Assembly: GCA_003665825.1 (NCBI GenBank)
Contig: QPFY01000010.1
Span: forward strand, 248,001 to 312,000
Direction: 5' to 3'
Length of the DNA stretch: 64,000 bases
Source of the DNA: Microbotryum silenes-acaulis
Taxonomy: Eukaryota; Basidiomycota; Microbotryomycetes; Microbotryales; Microbotryaceae
Below, in pieces: positions 44,097 to 54,993 of this stretch; the stretch's first letter is position 1; every line of letters begins with the position of its first letter. The notes under the pieces are model-generated. The model was not told the DNA's origin, searched no databases, and saw only the letters and a list, made by a program, of their open reading frames with translations. The position numbers were made by a program, and so were the translations under genes.

Positions 44097-46044
44097 ATGG
44101 CCCCGAAACGCAGTGTCCCTCTCGCCGGGCCGAGTCATGCCGGCTCTTCGCAGCACCAGCCGCACCAGCCGCCGTCAGTGAATCGCGCCGAGCCCAAGAT
44201 CGCGCTCGTGACTTCCAAGGAATGGGTCGTGCCTCCGAGGCCCAAGCCGGGCAGGAAACCGTCCAAGGTTGATGATCCAGTGAGTGATGAGATTCATTGT
44301 CGAGGCTGGACACTTGTCTGTGGCATGCCTGCCTGTTGTGGGGGTGTTTGATGTGCATCGCCGCGGCGGGTCGGTTGCAGAGTTGAGCACTTTACGCGTA
44401 ATCGGTGCTGATTTTGCAATCGTCTGCTTTATCACGCTCTACGCTACCTCCATACCCGAACATCAGTCCTCCAAAAAGACAACACAGCGTGCGTTTCGGG
44501 AAAGGAGACAGGAATACATCGCCGAGCTCGAGCAGAAGGTGCGCGCACTCGAAGCCGGCGAAGGCGTCAAGGCCGTCTTCTTCCAATCGCAGGCCGTCAA
44601 AGCCAAGGAAGAGTCGGCACAGTTGCGGAACGAGAACGAGCAGCTGCTCAAACAAGTCGCTGAATTGCAGCTCAAGTTGGGCGAGGCGATCCATTATCAT
44701 GCACCGAGCCCAAGCTCAAGTACGAGCTCTCCGTCGAGCAGCACCAGACCATCGACGGCGACTTCGGCATCGACATCGACAACCAAGCGACGCCATTCAA
44801 CCCGGACCGCGACTGTAGAAGAAGTTCAAGAAGAATATATGGCTCGACGACCCAAACGATCGAGGCAAGGGTCGGATGTCTCGACCACCTCGTCATCGCA
44901 CGAGCATAGTCGGATGCCACTCGCCTCGATTTCGCTCATTGTGCACGCAGCCGACAACGATGCGGCTCGGGTAACGGACTATCCGTTCGAGGAATCGTGT
45001 GGTTTCTGCTCGAACGAGTCGTGCCTGTGTTCGCAGGTATCTGAGTACGCCGCCCCGACACCCGTCGAGGACTACTCGCTCGCCCAGGGGTCATTTTTCC
45101 CGACGGCGAAGCATCAACTGTCGCAGGCGAAACCGATGTTGCCAGCCATTTCGGCCCAGATCTCAGTCCCATTGAACCTTCGGAGGCGAACAGGTGGAGC
45201 ACCCGTCAAGTCGATGTGGAAGCTGGAGCCCGCTCCGTCATCAATCGCGCCCAGCGACAAAGATGCCCCTGTTTGCAGTGGCGATCCGTCCAACTGTCCT
45301 GCATGTGCCGACGATCCGTAAGTATATGTACCATTTGATATTTCCCTACGTGTGCTTTCGCTGACGCCGACTTTGATTTCTGTTCCAGGTTTGGCAAAGC
45401 CTTTTGCGAATCGCTCTCGCAATCGGTTTGCTCGACTACGCCTTGCGCCAACTGTCCTTCCCGCCTTCAACCCACCTCAAACCTAAAGAACCGCATGCCA
45501 ACACCTCCACCTTCAGTAGAAGAGCTCGACGCAGAAGAGACCGCAGCGCTCCTCGACACCTTCACCGATCTACCCTGTTGCGGCCAACCATCGCTTTGCG
45601 GCTCGGCGACGTGCGTTCCCGAGGAGGAACAGGCGCGAGCAGAAGCGAAGCAGAGGTCGAGTGATGTGATCGAGATGTTACCCAAGAGTGTACCGAGTGG
45701 GGTGAGGACGAAGGATATTCCGTGTTCGGAGGCGTGGTCGGTGCTCAAGTCGCATCCCAATATCGCATTTACGAGTGAGTCCTCTCGGCTGAGACCCCGG
45801 TCGCCGCGGTGAGGCAAAGTTACTGAGGCATGTTCTTGCCTTTTACCCCTCCTCTTGTCCAGATCTGCAAATGCTTGCCGATGTGGTTGCCAAACGAACG
45901 CGATGCGATGGTGCTACTTCTTCGCCTGCACTCGAACCGATCCGTTCATCGGACGAGCTCGTGCAACGTCGACGACTGACGGTCGAACGTGGGGCGGTCG
46001 ATCAGGCACTCGAATTACTGAACCAAGGGTCACTGAGGAGGTGA
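44097..46044 (+). CDS. hapX: HapX-type bZIP iron regulator
   Basis: Four exons (44097-44279, 44467-45317, 45389-45774, 45863-46044) give 533 aa. An N-terminal Hap4-like CCAAT-complex binding motif, KEWVVPPRPKPGRKPS, is followed by bZIP residues TTQRAFRERRQEYIAELE and a heptad coiled coil. Several cysteine-rich clusters then follow: CGFCSNESCLC, CSGDPSNCPAC, CSTTPCANC and CCGQPSLCGSATC. These resemble the CRR iron-sulfur sensing motifs of HapX. This combination defines HapX, which represses iron-consuming genes when iron is scarce and activates iron-handling genes in excess. The residues before TTQRAFRERR are SSKK; the usual NRAA of the basic region is absent in the only splice form I can build. 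A GTGAGA overlaps the stop, so a further exon is conceivable. Confidence 0.85.
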
Positions 46045-46609
46045 GACGTGCCATATAATATTGGGGGGGGGAGTTTCCAGCGAGCTGTGTGCAGTGGGGT
46101 CGATTTTTACGAGTCATTTGTTTCTTGTTCCCACCTTGCAAAGTGTGGTTGTGCCTTTGTACCAGCTCGATTTGAATGTGATATTTGTAACTAGCAATTG
46201 CATGTCAGTTTATTATTGTACCGCGTGCCCCAGGAGTGAACCCGCTGTTCGCTTCTCGACACAGTCCGAGGGAATGAGCGTGGCCGGGCCTGGCAGGGGA
46301 AAAAAGTTCATCGCTCGCACGGGAGAATTTTGGCCCAGACCCAAGCGCGAGCGCGCGAGGACGAAAGGAACGACGAAAGACGACGAAGGCGCGTGGGCTG
46401 GGCCTGTCTGGAGGCCGTAGCCCGGCAGCTCCTACACCCCTACCTACACATCGACCTTTGATTGGACTTGGTACGACCCATCGACTGAGCGCCACTTCGC
46501 CGTTCTCCCCCGATAGGACTCGACTCGCTCGTCGTCGCCGCCTCTTCTCTCCACCCGCTCCTGCTTTCCTCCCCCTTCCCCTTCCCTTTCTCCCTTGCCC
46601 ACATCCACC
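46045..46609. other. intergenic region upstream of eIF3e
   Basis: The last 50 bp before the start codon form a pyrimidine-rich tract (CTTTCCTCC and CTTCCCTTTCTCCC blocks at about 46565-46597), common in highly expressed translation genes. No coding sequence was found. Confidence 0.5.
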
Positions 46610-48481
46610 ATGGCTGCGACCGCGACAACACCGTCCACGGCCAATGGCTCCTCCGCCTCGGCCTCGTCATCTTCGGATCTGACCTCCAAGTTGGTGCCTC
46701 ACCTCGACCGCCAACTGGTGCTGCCATTGCTCGACTTCCTCGAACTGCGCGGCGCCTACTCGCACGAAGAAGTGCTCAAGGCCAAGTACGACCTGCTCAA
46801 GCCGACCAACATGGTCACCTACGTGCTCGACCTCAAGCGTGAGATCGACGGCTCTTCCGAGGATGCACCTATGCCCGAGGGTGAGTGTGTGCTTGTGTGG
46901 TCTGGCCGGGTGTTCGTTGCTCTGGCTGGCCTCGCGGCGAAGTCGAGTCGAAAGTCGGGCTCGCGTCGTTGGTGGTGGGCTATTGCGGACCCTCTCGAGT
47001 TCGGCCACGGACTTGGACTCTTACCACGACTACGGCGACTATACCGTGGAACACGTCAGACCTAACTTTGCTGCCCGGAACGTGCACTAACTCCTCCATG
47101 CTCCCCTATCGCACGATCCACAGAGTTCAAGGCGCGTCAGGAGCAAGTCGTCTCGACCCTCAACGACCTTCAGGCCAAGGCTCAGAGCGTCATGGAGACC
47201 ATCTCCAACCCCGAAGTCGTCGCCGCCCTGCGACAGGACAAGCAGCATAATTTGCACTACCTTAAAGAATCCCACAGCGTCAGTCGCCGCGGACGGACTT
47301 TACCCTTAAGGCTCAAAGCCAGAACCCCAGGGAGACAGTGGCGCTGACACGCTTCTACACCACAGGTCGACTTGGAGCAAATCGCAACCCTATACAAGTT
47401 CGGTCAATTTCAGTACTCGGTCGGCAACTACGCCGGTGCTTCGGACTACCTCTACCATTTCCGAGTGCTTTCGACCGACTCGGCCTTGGTCCTCTCCTCG
47501 CTCTGGGGCAAACTCGCCTCCGACATCCTCGAAGGTGCCTGGGACGCCGCATTGGAAGAGCTCAACGGCCTACGAGAACAGATCGACCAGCGTGGCCACT
47601 CTGGACCCGGCGGCCCGCTCTTGGCCCTGCAGCAACGAACCTGGTGGCTGCACTGGTCCCTCTTTGTCTACTTCAACCACCCCAACGGCCGCGAGCAACT
47701 ACTTGAGAGCTGGCTCACCCAAAACTACCTCAACACGATCCAAACTTCCGCCCCCTGGCTGTTGCGTTACCTCGTCGCGGCCGTCGTCATCTCGCGCAAG
47801 TCAACGCTGCGGTCGACCGCGGCCGGCAATTCGGCTCGATCGCGCGAGGCCGTTCGCGACGTCGTCCGAGCCCTCGGACAAGAGCAGTACCAGTACTCGG
47901 ACGCGGTGACAGAGTTCCTGCGCAAGTTGTACGGCGAGGTCGACTTTGAGGGCGCCAGGGAGGAGATGACCTCGGCCGCTTCCGTGCTCGAGGGCGACTT
48001 CTTCCTTGAAGAGTTCAAGGACGAGTTCGTCGCCCACGCGCGTTACCTCGTCTCCGAAGCCTACTGCAAGATCCACCACCGCATCGACATTGGCGAGTTG
48101 TCCGATCGTCTCGGCCTCAATCGCGAGGAAGGCGAGAGGTGGATCGTCGAACTCGTGCGCGATGCGCGCTTGGACGCCAAGATCGACTTCAAGGAGAACA
48201 CGGTGCAGATGAACCACTCGCAGACGCCCATCTACCAAGCCGTGATTGAAAAGTCCAAGGGGACCTTGATCCGATCGCAAGCCATGGCGAGCGCGATCGA
48301 GATCCGTGCCGCGGGTGGAACGGTCGATCGGGAAGCACGAGGGGATCGTGGCGGGAACAGGGGTGGACGTGGTGGGCGAGGAGGGAGAGGTGGGTCGGCC
48401 GGCGGTCGCGGTGGTCGAGGTCAATGGAACGAGTCGGGCGAGGCGCCGAGCGCTGCCCCCGCGGTCGAAGCCTCGGCTTGA
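46610..48481 (+). CDS. INT6: translation initiation factor eIF3 subunit e (Int6)
   Basis: Three exons (46610-46880, 47124-47278, 47366-48481) give 513 aa. After a Ser/Ala-rich leader the family signature LVPHLDRQLVLPLLDFLELR appears, then KAKYDLLKPTNMVTYVLDL and a TPR-like helical region (YKFGQFQYSVGNYAGASDYL). The PCI domain is at about residues 310-430 (HARYLVSEAYCKIHHRIDIG, LGLNREEGERWIVELVRDAR, NHSQTPIYQAVIEKS). The C-terminus is an RGG/GGR-rich tail of about 45 residues that would bind RNA. eIF3e is a core PCI subunit of the eIF3 complex on the 40S ribosome. It converges on the gene ending at 48637. Confidence 0.94.
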
Positions 48482-48636
48482 TCCGGATGAAGTAGTTGGG
48501 ATATTCTTCTAGATTTTTTGTTTCGTTTTGGCAAAAACACCCCACTGTACCCAGCAAAGAAGAGAACCCTATCGAACAGGTGCAAACTGGTCTGGCAGCA
48601 TCACTGTACCTCCGATCGTTCCCGACATAGTCCCAG

Positions 48637-50569
48637 CTACTCTTCATCCCGCCTCGAGACCTCTCCACGTAGGTTCAACTCATCATCACTATCTTCCTCC
48701 CCTTGAAGACCCGGCAACTTCTTCAAGATGTACCTTCTCCTCCTCGCCTGCACCTGCTCCATCGTCCAACCCGGCTCGACCCCTTTGCCGACCTCAGCTT
48801 CTCCTTTAAGCCACTCCTCTCGATCCCTAGCATCCTGTTGCTCTTCGTCGCCCGATGAACTCGTCGCAGTAATGGCGAGGTAGTACGCCAAGTCATCCTC
48901 GTCTGATCCGGGTCCTCCGGGCCGAGGCTGCGCGAGGGGTAATTGTCGATGGCGAGGTGGGAGGGCTCGACCGGGGCTGAGGAACTCGGATTCAGGAAGC
49001 TGTTCGGGTCCTTTGTTTGCGAAAACTGGTTCGGCCATCGTCGTGTGGGCGTCGGGCGTCTGAATTCCTGTGGAAGTGCTGGCTTCCTCCGGGCTCGAGC
49101 CCCATCCAGTCGGGTGGACATCAACTTCACCCGGTGCGGGGACCACTTCCTCCGATTCCACGAGATCAAGCACTTCCTGACCAGAGACGGTTGGGTTGGC
49201 AATCAGTGGATTGATGGCCGCTTGAATGGTCTCATCCCCTTCTTCATCCGACTCGGACGCTTCGCGCTCGGTCATCTCGTACGTCTCGATCACGATGGAT
49301 GAATGGCGCGACAAGTCTTCCTCCGAGGGGTGGTAGGAATGAGAGGATTCTGTGGCGCCAGCTGCGAATGGGACAGTGGGAGGTGGAAGCTGACCATAGC
49401 CACTGCGTTGCGATCCCAGAGAATGGTGTAAAGAGTGGGCTCTTCCAGCACTCGACAACGAAGGCGTCTCGACTGATGAAACGGGCACGACGGTTGCTGC
49501 GCAAGCCTGAGCTTTGCTCTTCGAGCTGGTGCGCGACGCACGAGCGTGTGGTTTCTTGTCATTCTTCGCATTGGCTTCAGCTGGTGAAGGGTCGTGAAAG
49601 ATACCCATGGCCGATTGCGTAGGCACTTTTTTGGTCGGCTTGGTCAACTTGGAGTGTGAGCCAGTCCTCCCAGGGGCGTTCGAGCGAATAGCTTCCGCCT
49701 CGGATGGTTTTTCACCCCCGTGCAGCGACATCGACTCGAGGCTAAGCGTCTCGGTTGATTCCTTGAGCTTGGAAGATGTAACACGTGATCTTTTGGGCAA
49801 GTTGGATTTGTCGCTGAGGGCCGAGGCCTTCTTCGATCGAGGGCGCATCACGGTCCGAGCCGAGTCCACGAATGGGTCGGGGAGTCTGACACAGTTCGAG
49901 GTAGAAGTAGACGACGACGAATGTTCCTTCGAAGGAACGGTCGAAGAGAATTGTGGAAGGAACGGGATCTTTGCTTCTATTGGACGTTCCGCTCGAGAAA
50001 CCTTGGTGTCACGAGTGCCGGCCGTCGATGGCCAGATCGGATCGGCTCCCGGAAGAGGAGCCTTCGCTGTCTCGGCTTCCTCAGTCGACTTGTGTGCTTG
50101 CGTCGAAGTAACAGTCTTCACATTCTGCATCTATCGATCAGATTTAAAAGTCAGTACATCCGGGCGACCCAGCTGATCGAAGTCGAACAGTGACAATCAG
50201 AGCCCAGGCACGGACCTCCTGTTCCTGCGGCTCCCGCTCGCGCGCCTTCTCCGTCGCCCGCACATCGTTCATCTCCGCATGGCCTTCCCGCCCTCGCTGA
50301 CGCCCATCCGATGCTAGTCGCTGTCGTCGATTTCCTTTGACTCTCTTCCCCTTGAATGTCAAAGCCGTATCCATCTCCTCCGAACTGGTCGTCGCACCAC
50401 CTTCATTGCTCCCAGGCACGACGGTGGGCACCTTCACTTCTATTGCTGCGGGGGCCGATCGAGTCGCCCGCTGCCTGGCTTTCTTCGAATACGTCTTGGT
50501 CGTAGGCTTACGATGCTGTGAAGGTCCAGCAGGAAGAGTTTCGTAGTCGGTATCTTCGTCGCTCACCAT
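48637..50569 (-). CDS. hypothetical Ser-rich, largely disordered protein
   Basis: I do not recognise this gene. Two exons (50216-50569 and 48637-50130, with GTCCGT donor and TAG acceptor) give 615 aa in one frame. The N-terminus is acidic (MVSDEDTDYETLPAG), followed by a Lys/Arg-rich patch (KPTTKTYSKKARQRATRSAP and GKRVKGNRRQR) that could be a nuclear localisation signal. The middle is Ser/Thr/Pro-rich. The C-terminal 90 residues look folded or conserved: DEDDLAYYLAITATSSSGDE, EEWLKGEAEVGKGVEPGWTM, EQVQARRRRYILKKLPGL. The start is uncertain because the frame is open further upstream to 50974. It converges with eIF3e. Confidence 0.55.
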
Positions 50570-50864
50570 ATTGTGCAGAGTGGAAAGGTGCGAGAAGTCA
50601 AAAGCCGAGAAGGCTTCCGTCTCGGAAGCCAGTGAAATCGGGCCGTTGCGCACGAACTCTCTCCTGAGCCGATCGAAACCAAGAATTACGCACGGTTCGC
50701 TTCGATCATTTTCATCACATTCAGGGTCGAAGATACTTGATGCACAACAACAACCAGAAAAACACAACATATAAATAAAGAACAGCAAACAACACCAAAA
50801 ATACAACACATAAAAAAACGAACAGCAAAACGATGCTGCAAGGTTTACCCAGCTGTCAAGCATG

Positions 50865-52821
50865 TCAAGCCCTCCCTTCCATGATCCCCAAATGAGCCGG
50901 AGCCGATTTGGTGTCGCGGTCGGACTTCTCCAAGATCCCATACTCGGCGATCGTGCAAGACCTGGCGTGGTCATCCTCGTCGATCTCGCGCAGCGAGGGT
51001 CTCCGAATAGAAAGAGTGCCGACGCGTTGTAGGGGCAGGCCCTCGGAGTCGAACATCTGCTCGAGAGAGACGCTGCACAGGCAGCGGTTTCGGGTGGGTT
51101 GTAGAACGGGGGCTGCGTCGGCAGCCGAGGCGGCGTAGGGCGGGAGGGCCGAATCAGAGAGACAGCAGCACTGATGATAGAAGTTGCAGTCAGTCGCAGT
51201 CATTGATAGTCAAGATAGTTTGAACTCACCGAAGCGATACAACAATTCCGACCGACCGTCAACAGCCGATCCTCGTCTTCCCCCTCGACACGATACCGGA
51301 TCTCCAAGATGAAGCGATGCTTGACCTTGATCGGCGTCAGCGTACCTTCTAGCGTCGTCGGTCGAATGATCTCGTCGCGAGGTACGCGAGCGACCATCTC
51401 GTACGTCCAAGGATGCTCTTGCTCTAGAACGTGCAGCGGGACGGGGTCTTCCCGGATCGGATCGACGGGTGCCAAAGGGCTGTAGCCTGCCGGGCCCGTT
51501 GTCGAGATGGGCACAGGACGGGAAGGCGTAGGGATCAACGGGGTCGCATGAGCTCGTGTCGGATCGACCTTGGGTAAAAAGTGTCGACGGGTGGGCGGAC
51601 AAGCGCGTTGGCCATCCTTGTACGTCACTTCAAAGGTCTGCGCCATGAAGCTTGCGATGGCGACGACGGTACAACTGAGGGGAGGGGCAAGAAACTCGAC
51701 ATGGGTGTGGATCAAAGATGATATCGTAGTTGGTGTGTTGGGAATGAGGGTTAGGAATGGCGCGTTCATTGGTAATCTGTTTAGAAGCGCTCGTCTGTTT
51801 AGTGAAGCCTGGCGATGCGCACCAACCGTTGTCTTCTCTCCACGGTTGGATTACACGCTCGTCAGGTACGCATGTTTAGCTTCACAGCCACTTTCGTTGC
51901 AATTAACTGACGGTTGGATTACACGCTCGTCAGTCTCTTATTATCGTGAGGTGGGGGGAGGCGATACGGAGTACAACGGGTCCAAGATGCTCGTTGAAGT
52001 GCGATAAAAATGCATCAAGCGGGTCGGGCGGTTCCCCCGGATCTTTGAGGGTCGCGGAGATCCAAAACGCGGTCGGAGGAGTCGATATCGAGGTAGGGAT
52101 GGGTGTGGGAAAGTCAAGAAAGGCGCGAACTGAGGCAAAGCGTCGGGAAAATGGTGAGGTCAGCACACTTTTGATACCCTTGGTTTGAGCCCGAGCTTCA
52201 TACGTACCACTATGCCTGACCCTCCCATGACTGCACCGTTGAAAGACCGCGGTTGAGCTCGGCACGAGCATCTCGAACCGCATCAAATGGTCGCCGGCTT
52301 CAAGCATCCCATTCTCCTTGAGTTCCAGCACCACCTCCTGCCTCAGCGTCGTCGTCGACTCGTAAGGAAATCCAAGACCACCGAACGCATCGGCGAGTCC
52401 TTCGATGACGACTCGCAGGCGCTTGCAAAGACGAGGCTTGGGGAGCGATAGGAGCACGGTGCCGCGGAGGAAAGGGTCATCGCTCGGTGGCGCGCTCGGA
52501 CATGTTGGCGGCCGAACGAAGAGCATCTCCTAAAATAACGAAAATGCGTCGTAGTGCCGAGCAGAGATCAGCGATGCTATCCCCTCTGTCCGGCATGCCT
52601 TGCGGCTCTGTAAACCCGTTCGCCGACCTGCTGCGGCAAGTGGTGCTCCGCTCGCTCGCTCACACGCTCCCTCGGAACCACGCGGGGGTTAACCCCGAGT
52701 GCCCACCGCGAACGATATGCGTTTGCACGAGGTAGTGAAAGGGTACAAAGCTTGGACTGACCTGTTCAAGCGTCAACTTGAGACTCGGTTTGTTCCTCAG
52801 CATCGCCAAGGAAGGCACCAT
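50865..52821 (-). pseudogene. arrestin-like paralogue C, interrupted by a short element
   Basis: Coding parts in order are 52762-52821, 52208-52529, 51943-52129, (insertion 51728-51942), 51230-51727 and 50865-51170. It matches paralogues A and B: GTVLLSLPKPRLCKRLRVVIEGL, YESTTTLRQEVVLEL, VPSSTAVFQRCSHGRVRHS, ASPHLT, TYKDGQRACPPTRRHFLPK and SCCCLSDSALPPYA. In A and B the frame runs straight through INSPHLT into the second half. Here a 215-bp element with an ATCGT target duplication sits at that point and brings a stop four codons in. Removing the element and one duplication copy restores a continuous frame. Intron positions differ from A and B, so C is an older paralogue. It could be recently inactivated, or expressed as a truncated N-domain protein. 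Confidence 0.72.
51723..51947 (+). mobile_element. short interspersed element copy 2, inside arrestin paralogue C
   Basis: The unit at 51728-51942 begins AGTTGGTGTGTTGGG and ends CTCTTATT like the copy at 12453-12601. It is flanked by direct repeats ATCGT at 51723-51727 and 51943-51947. It is 66 bp longer because the segment ACGGTTGGATTACACGCTCG occurs twice, about 70 bp apart. Its insertion splits the arrestin reading frame. Confidence 0.85.
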
Positions 52822-53353
52822 GGTTGAGGTGTCAGATGCGAGTAACCAGTGCACTCGGGCTGTTATCGCAATGACGGCGACTTCGAGAATCGAGGCGAGT
52901 CGACAGAGTCGTACGAGTCCAAAGTGGCGTGGCTTTACGGCAAGACGGGAAGGGCGATCGGGTGGGCGAATGGGATCATGTGCGAAGCAGTCACAGGGGT
53001 ACGATTGAACGTTCCAGGCCGGGCTTGGACCAGCAAGACCAGGTGGTCGGTTGAGAGCAGCGCACGACGTGGCTGGCTTCAGAGTGAAAAACCGCCCGGT
53101 CGGTGTGAGCCGTCCGAGGCCGTCCCGCAGGCCCGGTGCGCTTGGCAAAGCCTCCTTGTAAGGAACGCCCAGAACTTTGGGCCTTGGAAGTTTGATAGCT
53201 CTACTCTCTGACTTCGAATATCGCGATAATGACCACAAAGACATAGGTATAGATGCAAGAATGCAAACAGAACAACCTACTACAGAATCAAAGGTGCACA
53301 TAATTCGCACTGAAGGCTGCCCTGAAAGACGGACGCCGAGCCCCACACGACGA
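52822..53353. other. intergenic region between arrestin paralogue C and ERF4
   Basis: Only shadow reading frames occur here. The region presumably holds the paralogue C promoter and the 3' region of ERF4. Confidence 0.45.
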
Positions 53354-54343
53354 TCAATAGTATTCGATCTCCATCTGGGACATCACAAACAGAACACGAA
53401 GGGCGATCCCGCGTCAGCTTGGCGTTTTTCAGGAATACTCAGACTCACTCGAGACTCACAAATAAAAAAGCTGTCCGTCGCGGGGGAAGAAGGTTCAACC
53501 CGACGGGGTTGTAGATCTCCCGATTGGCCCTTTCCAAGACTCGATCGAACTCTCGCATGCACTGAGCAAAGGCAAGAACATTCGGAAAGAAAGACATGAT
53601 CAGACTCAAGAGCCAGACACACTGCGCTATAGTTAGACACAGGTACTGACTTTGGCAAAATGGGATGGGAACAACTTGGGCGAGAGATAAAACGTCAAGA
53701 TGGCGCAGCAGTTGTCGACGATCGATCGATAGGGGTCATGTGCCGAAGCGAGGATTGCGTTCATCCCGTTCAGCATCGATTCAAAGTCATTTCGAGTGAC
53801 CTGTTGGGTGAAGGAGAGATAGGATGCTTAGCTTACGAATACCGCTTTCAATCTGCCAAGTATTCGGGGCCTGACCCTCCCTTCCAGTTCGTCAATCCAG
53901 TCGCAGCAGAACTGGCATGTTTGGCCGTCGGAGTAATCCCGTTCGACTCGAAGCACCATACGTGGCTTGGTCTTGCCCATAATGCCTCGTGGCGAACTGG
54001 AGTTGAGAAGGGTTTGACGAACTCCATTGGGGCCGTTCGGCGACACGAGTCCTTTATGCGCCGAATGCCATAACCCAGCGCCAGGCGGACCATTCGCACG
54101 GTCGTTTGACTCTGATACGATCCGCCGAGCCAAGGCAGACAGTATCGAGGGAGAGGTGGCTCGTTCGTTCATCGAAGCCGATGGTAACTCGGAAGCGGTT
54201 GCGCGAGTCGTTCCCGAAGTCGTCGGTTGAGCGCCGGCCAGGGTCTCGAGCGAGATGGAGGCATTGAACATGGGTTGTGTGGTTGGGTGCTCGCTCCTCG
54301 CGCTCGGGCTGTTTGGTAAGAGTTGTGAGACTTCAGCCGCCAT
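53354..54343 (-). CDS. ERF4: Ras palmitoyltransferase subunit ERF4 (GOLGA7/GCP16 family)
   Basis: Four exons (53876-54343, 53651-53800, 53460-53561, 53354-53374), each a multiple of three in length, give 246 aa. The first 105 residues are Ser/Pro/Ala-rich. The conserved domain then reads VLRVERDYSDGQTCQF, ELEGRVTRNDFESMLNGMNA, NCCAILTFYLSPKLF, MREFDRVLERANREIYNPVG, LNLLPPRRTAF, and finally MEIEYY encoded by a 21-nt last exon. The last splice is supported because fungal Erf4 proteins end in a similar LEI-aromatic motif. Erf4 partners the DHHC enzyme Erf2 at the endoplasmic reticulum or Golgi to palmitoylate Ras. The gene is spread over small exons and could easily be missed. Confidence 0.85.
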
Positions 54344-54993
54344 GTTGATCAGCGCCTTTGTTCGGATCCGAGTCGCCGCGATTAGGGGTTGATGGGCTCA
54401 ACGGTACGTAGCGCGCGAGTAGTGGGGGTCTGGCCTGGATGGGGGTTCGGTGCCGTGCACTCCACGTGATGGTGATGCAAAGCCCCAAAGTTTGTCGAGT
54501 CCAGTTGCTGACCACCTTTACGCCTCTGCTGCGATTGCTGCGATGCTACGATTCCGCGATGCACGGTCCTTGGATACGGCGGTCGAGTGTCGTCGGAAAG
54601 GGTATCCGCGGTGAGTCCACCCTTGGGCTTGAAGTGACAGAAGGGAACAAAGAACCTGGCAGCCACGATCCCACGGAGATGCAGCAGGTAATCAGGCGGT
54701 CATGGCTGTGACGACTCGGGAGATGGTGGTGGGAAGCAGAAGGGTGAAATGAGGAGCAAGCGCGACAAGTCACCTGACTAGAATCCCTCATTACAGCCCA
54801 TTACAGCCCATTATCATACATTTCGGCTCGATCTGAAGCTCATTTACAATTCGTAATTCGAACCAAGATGGACCGCGCGCGCGTGCCGTCGCGAGGTGCT
54901 CGGTTTCGGCAAGACCTCTTCCCCTCCTCCTCACACACCACAATCAGATTATATTAGGTCATCGCTCCCGCTCGGATTCAGGATCGTCCCGAC
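54344..54993. other. divergent intergenic region between ERF4 and the acidic protein gene
   Basis: 650 bp between two divergent starts. It contains a short imperfect repeat CATTACAGCC around 54,790-54,815. No gene is supported. Confidence 0.45.

Noticed and set aside
51930..51960. Element copy 2 as a simple intron of arrestin C
   Set aside because: The first in-frame stop comes before any usable GT donor in the element, and no AG acceptor lies at its other end. Copy 1 is intergenic with its own target duplication.
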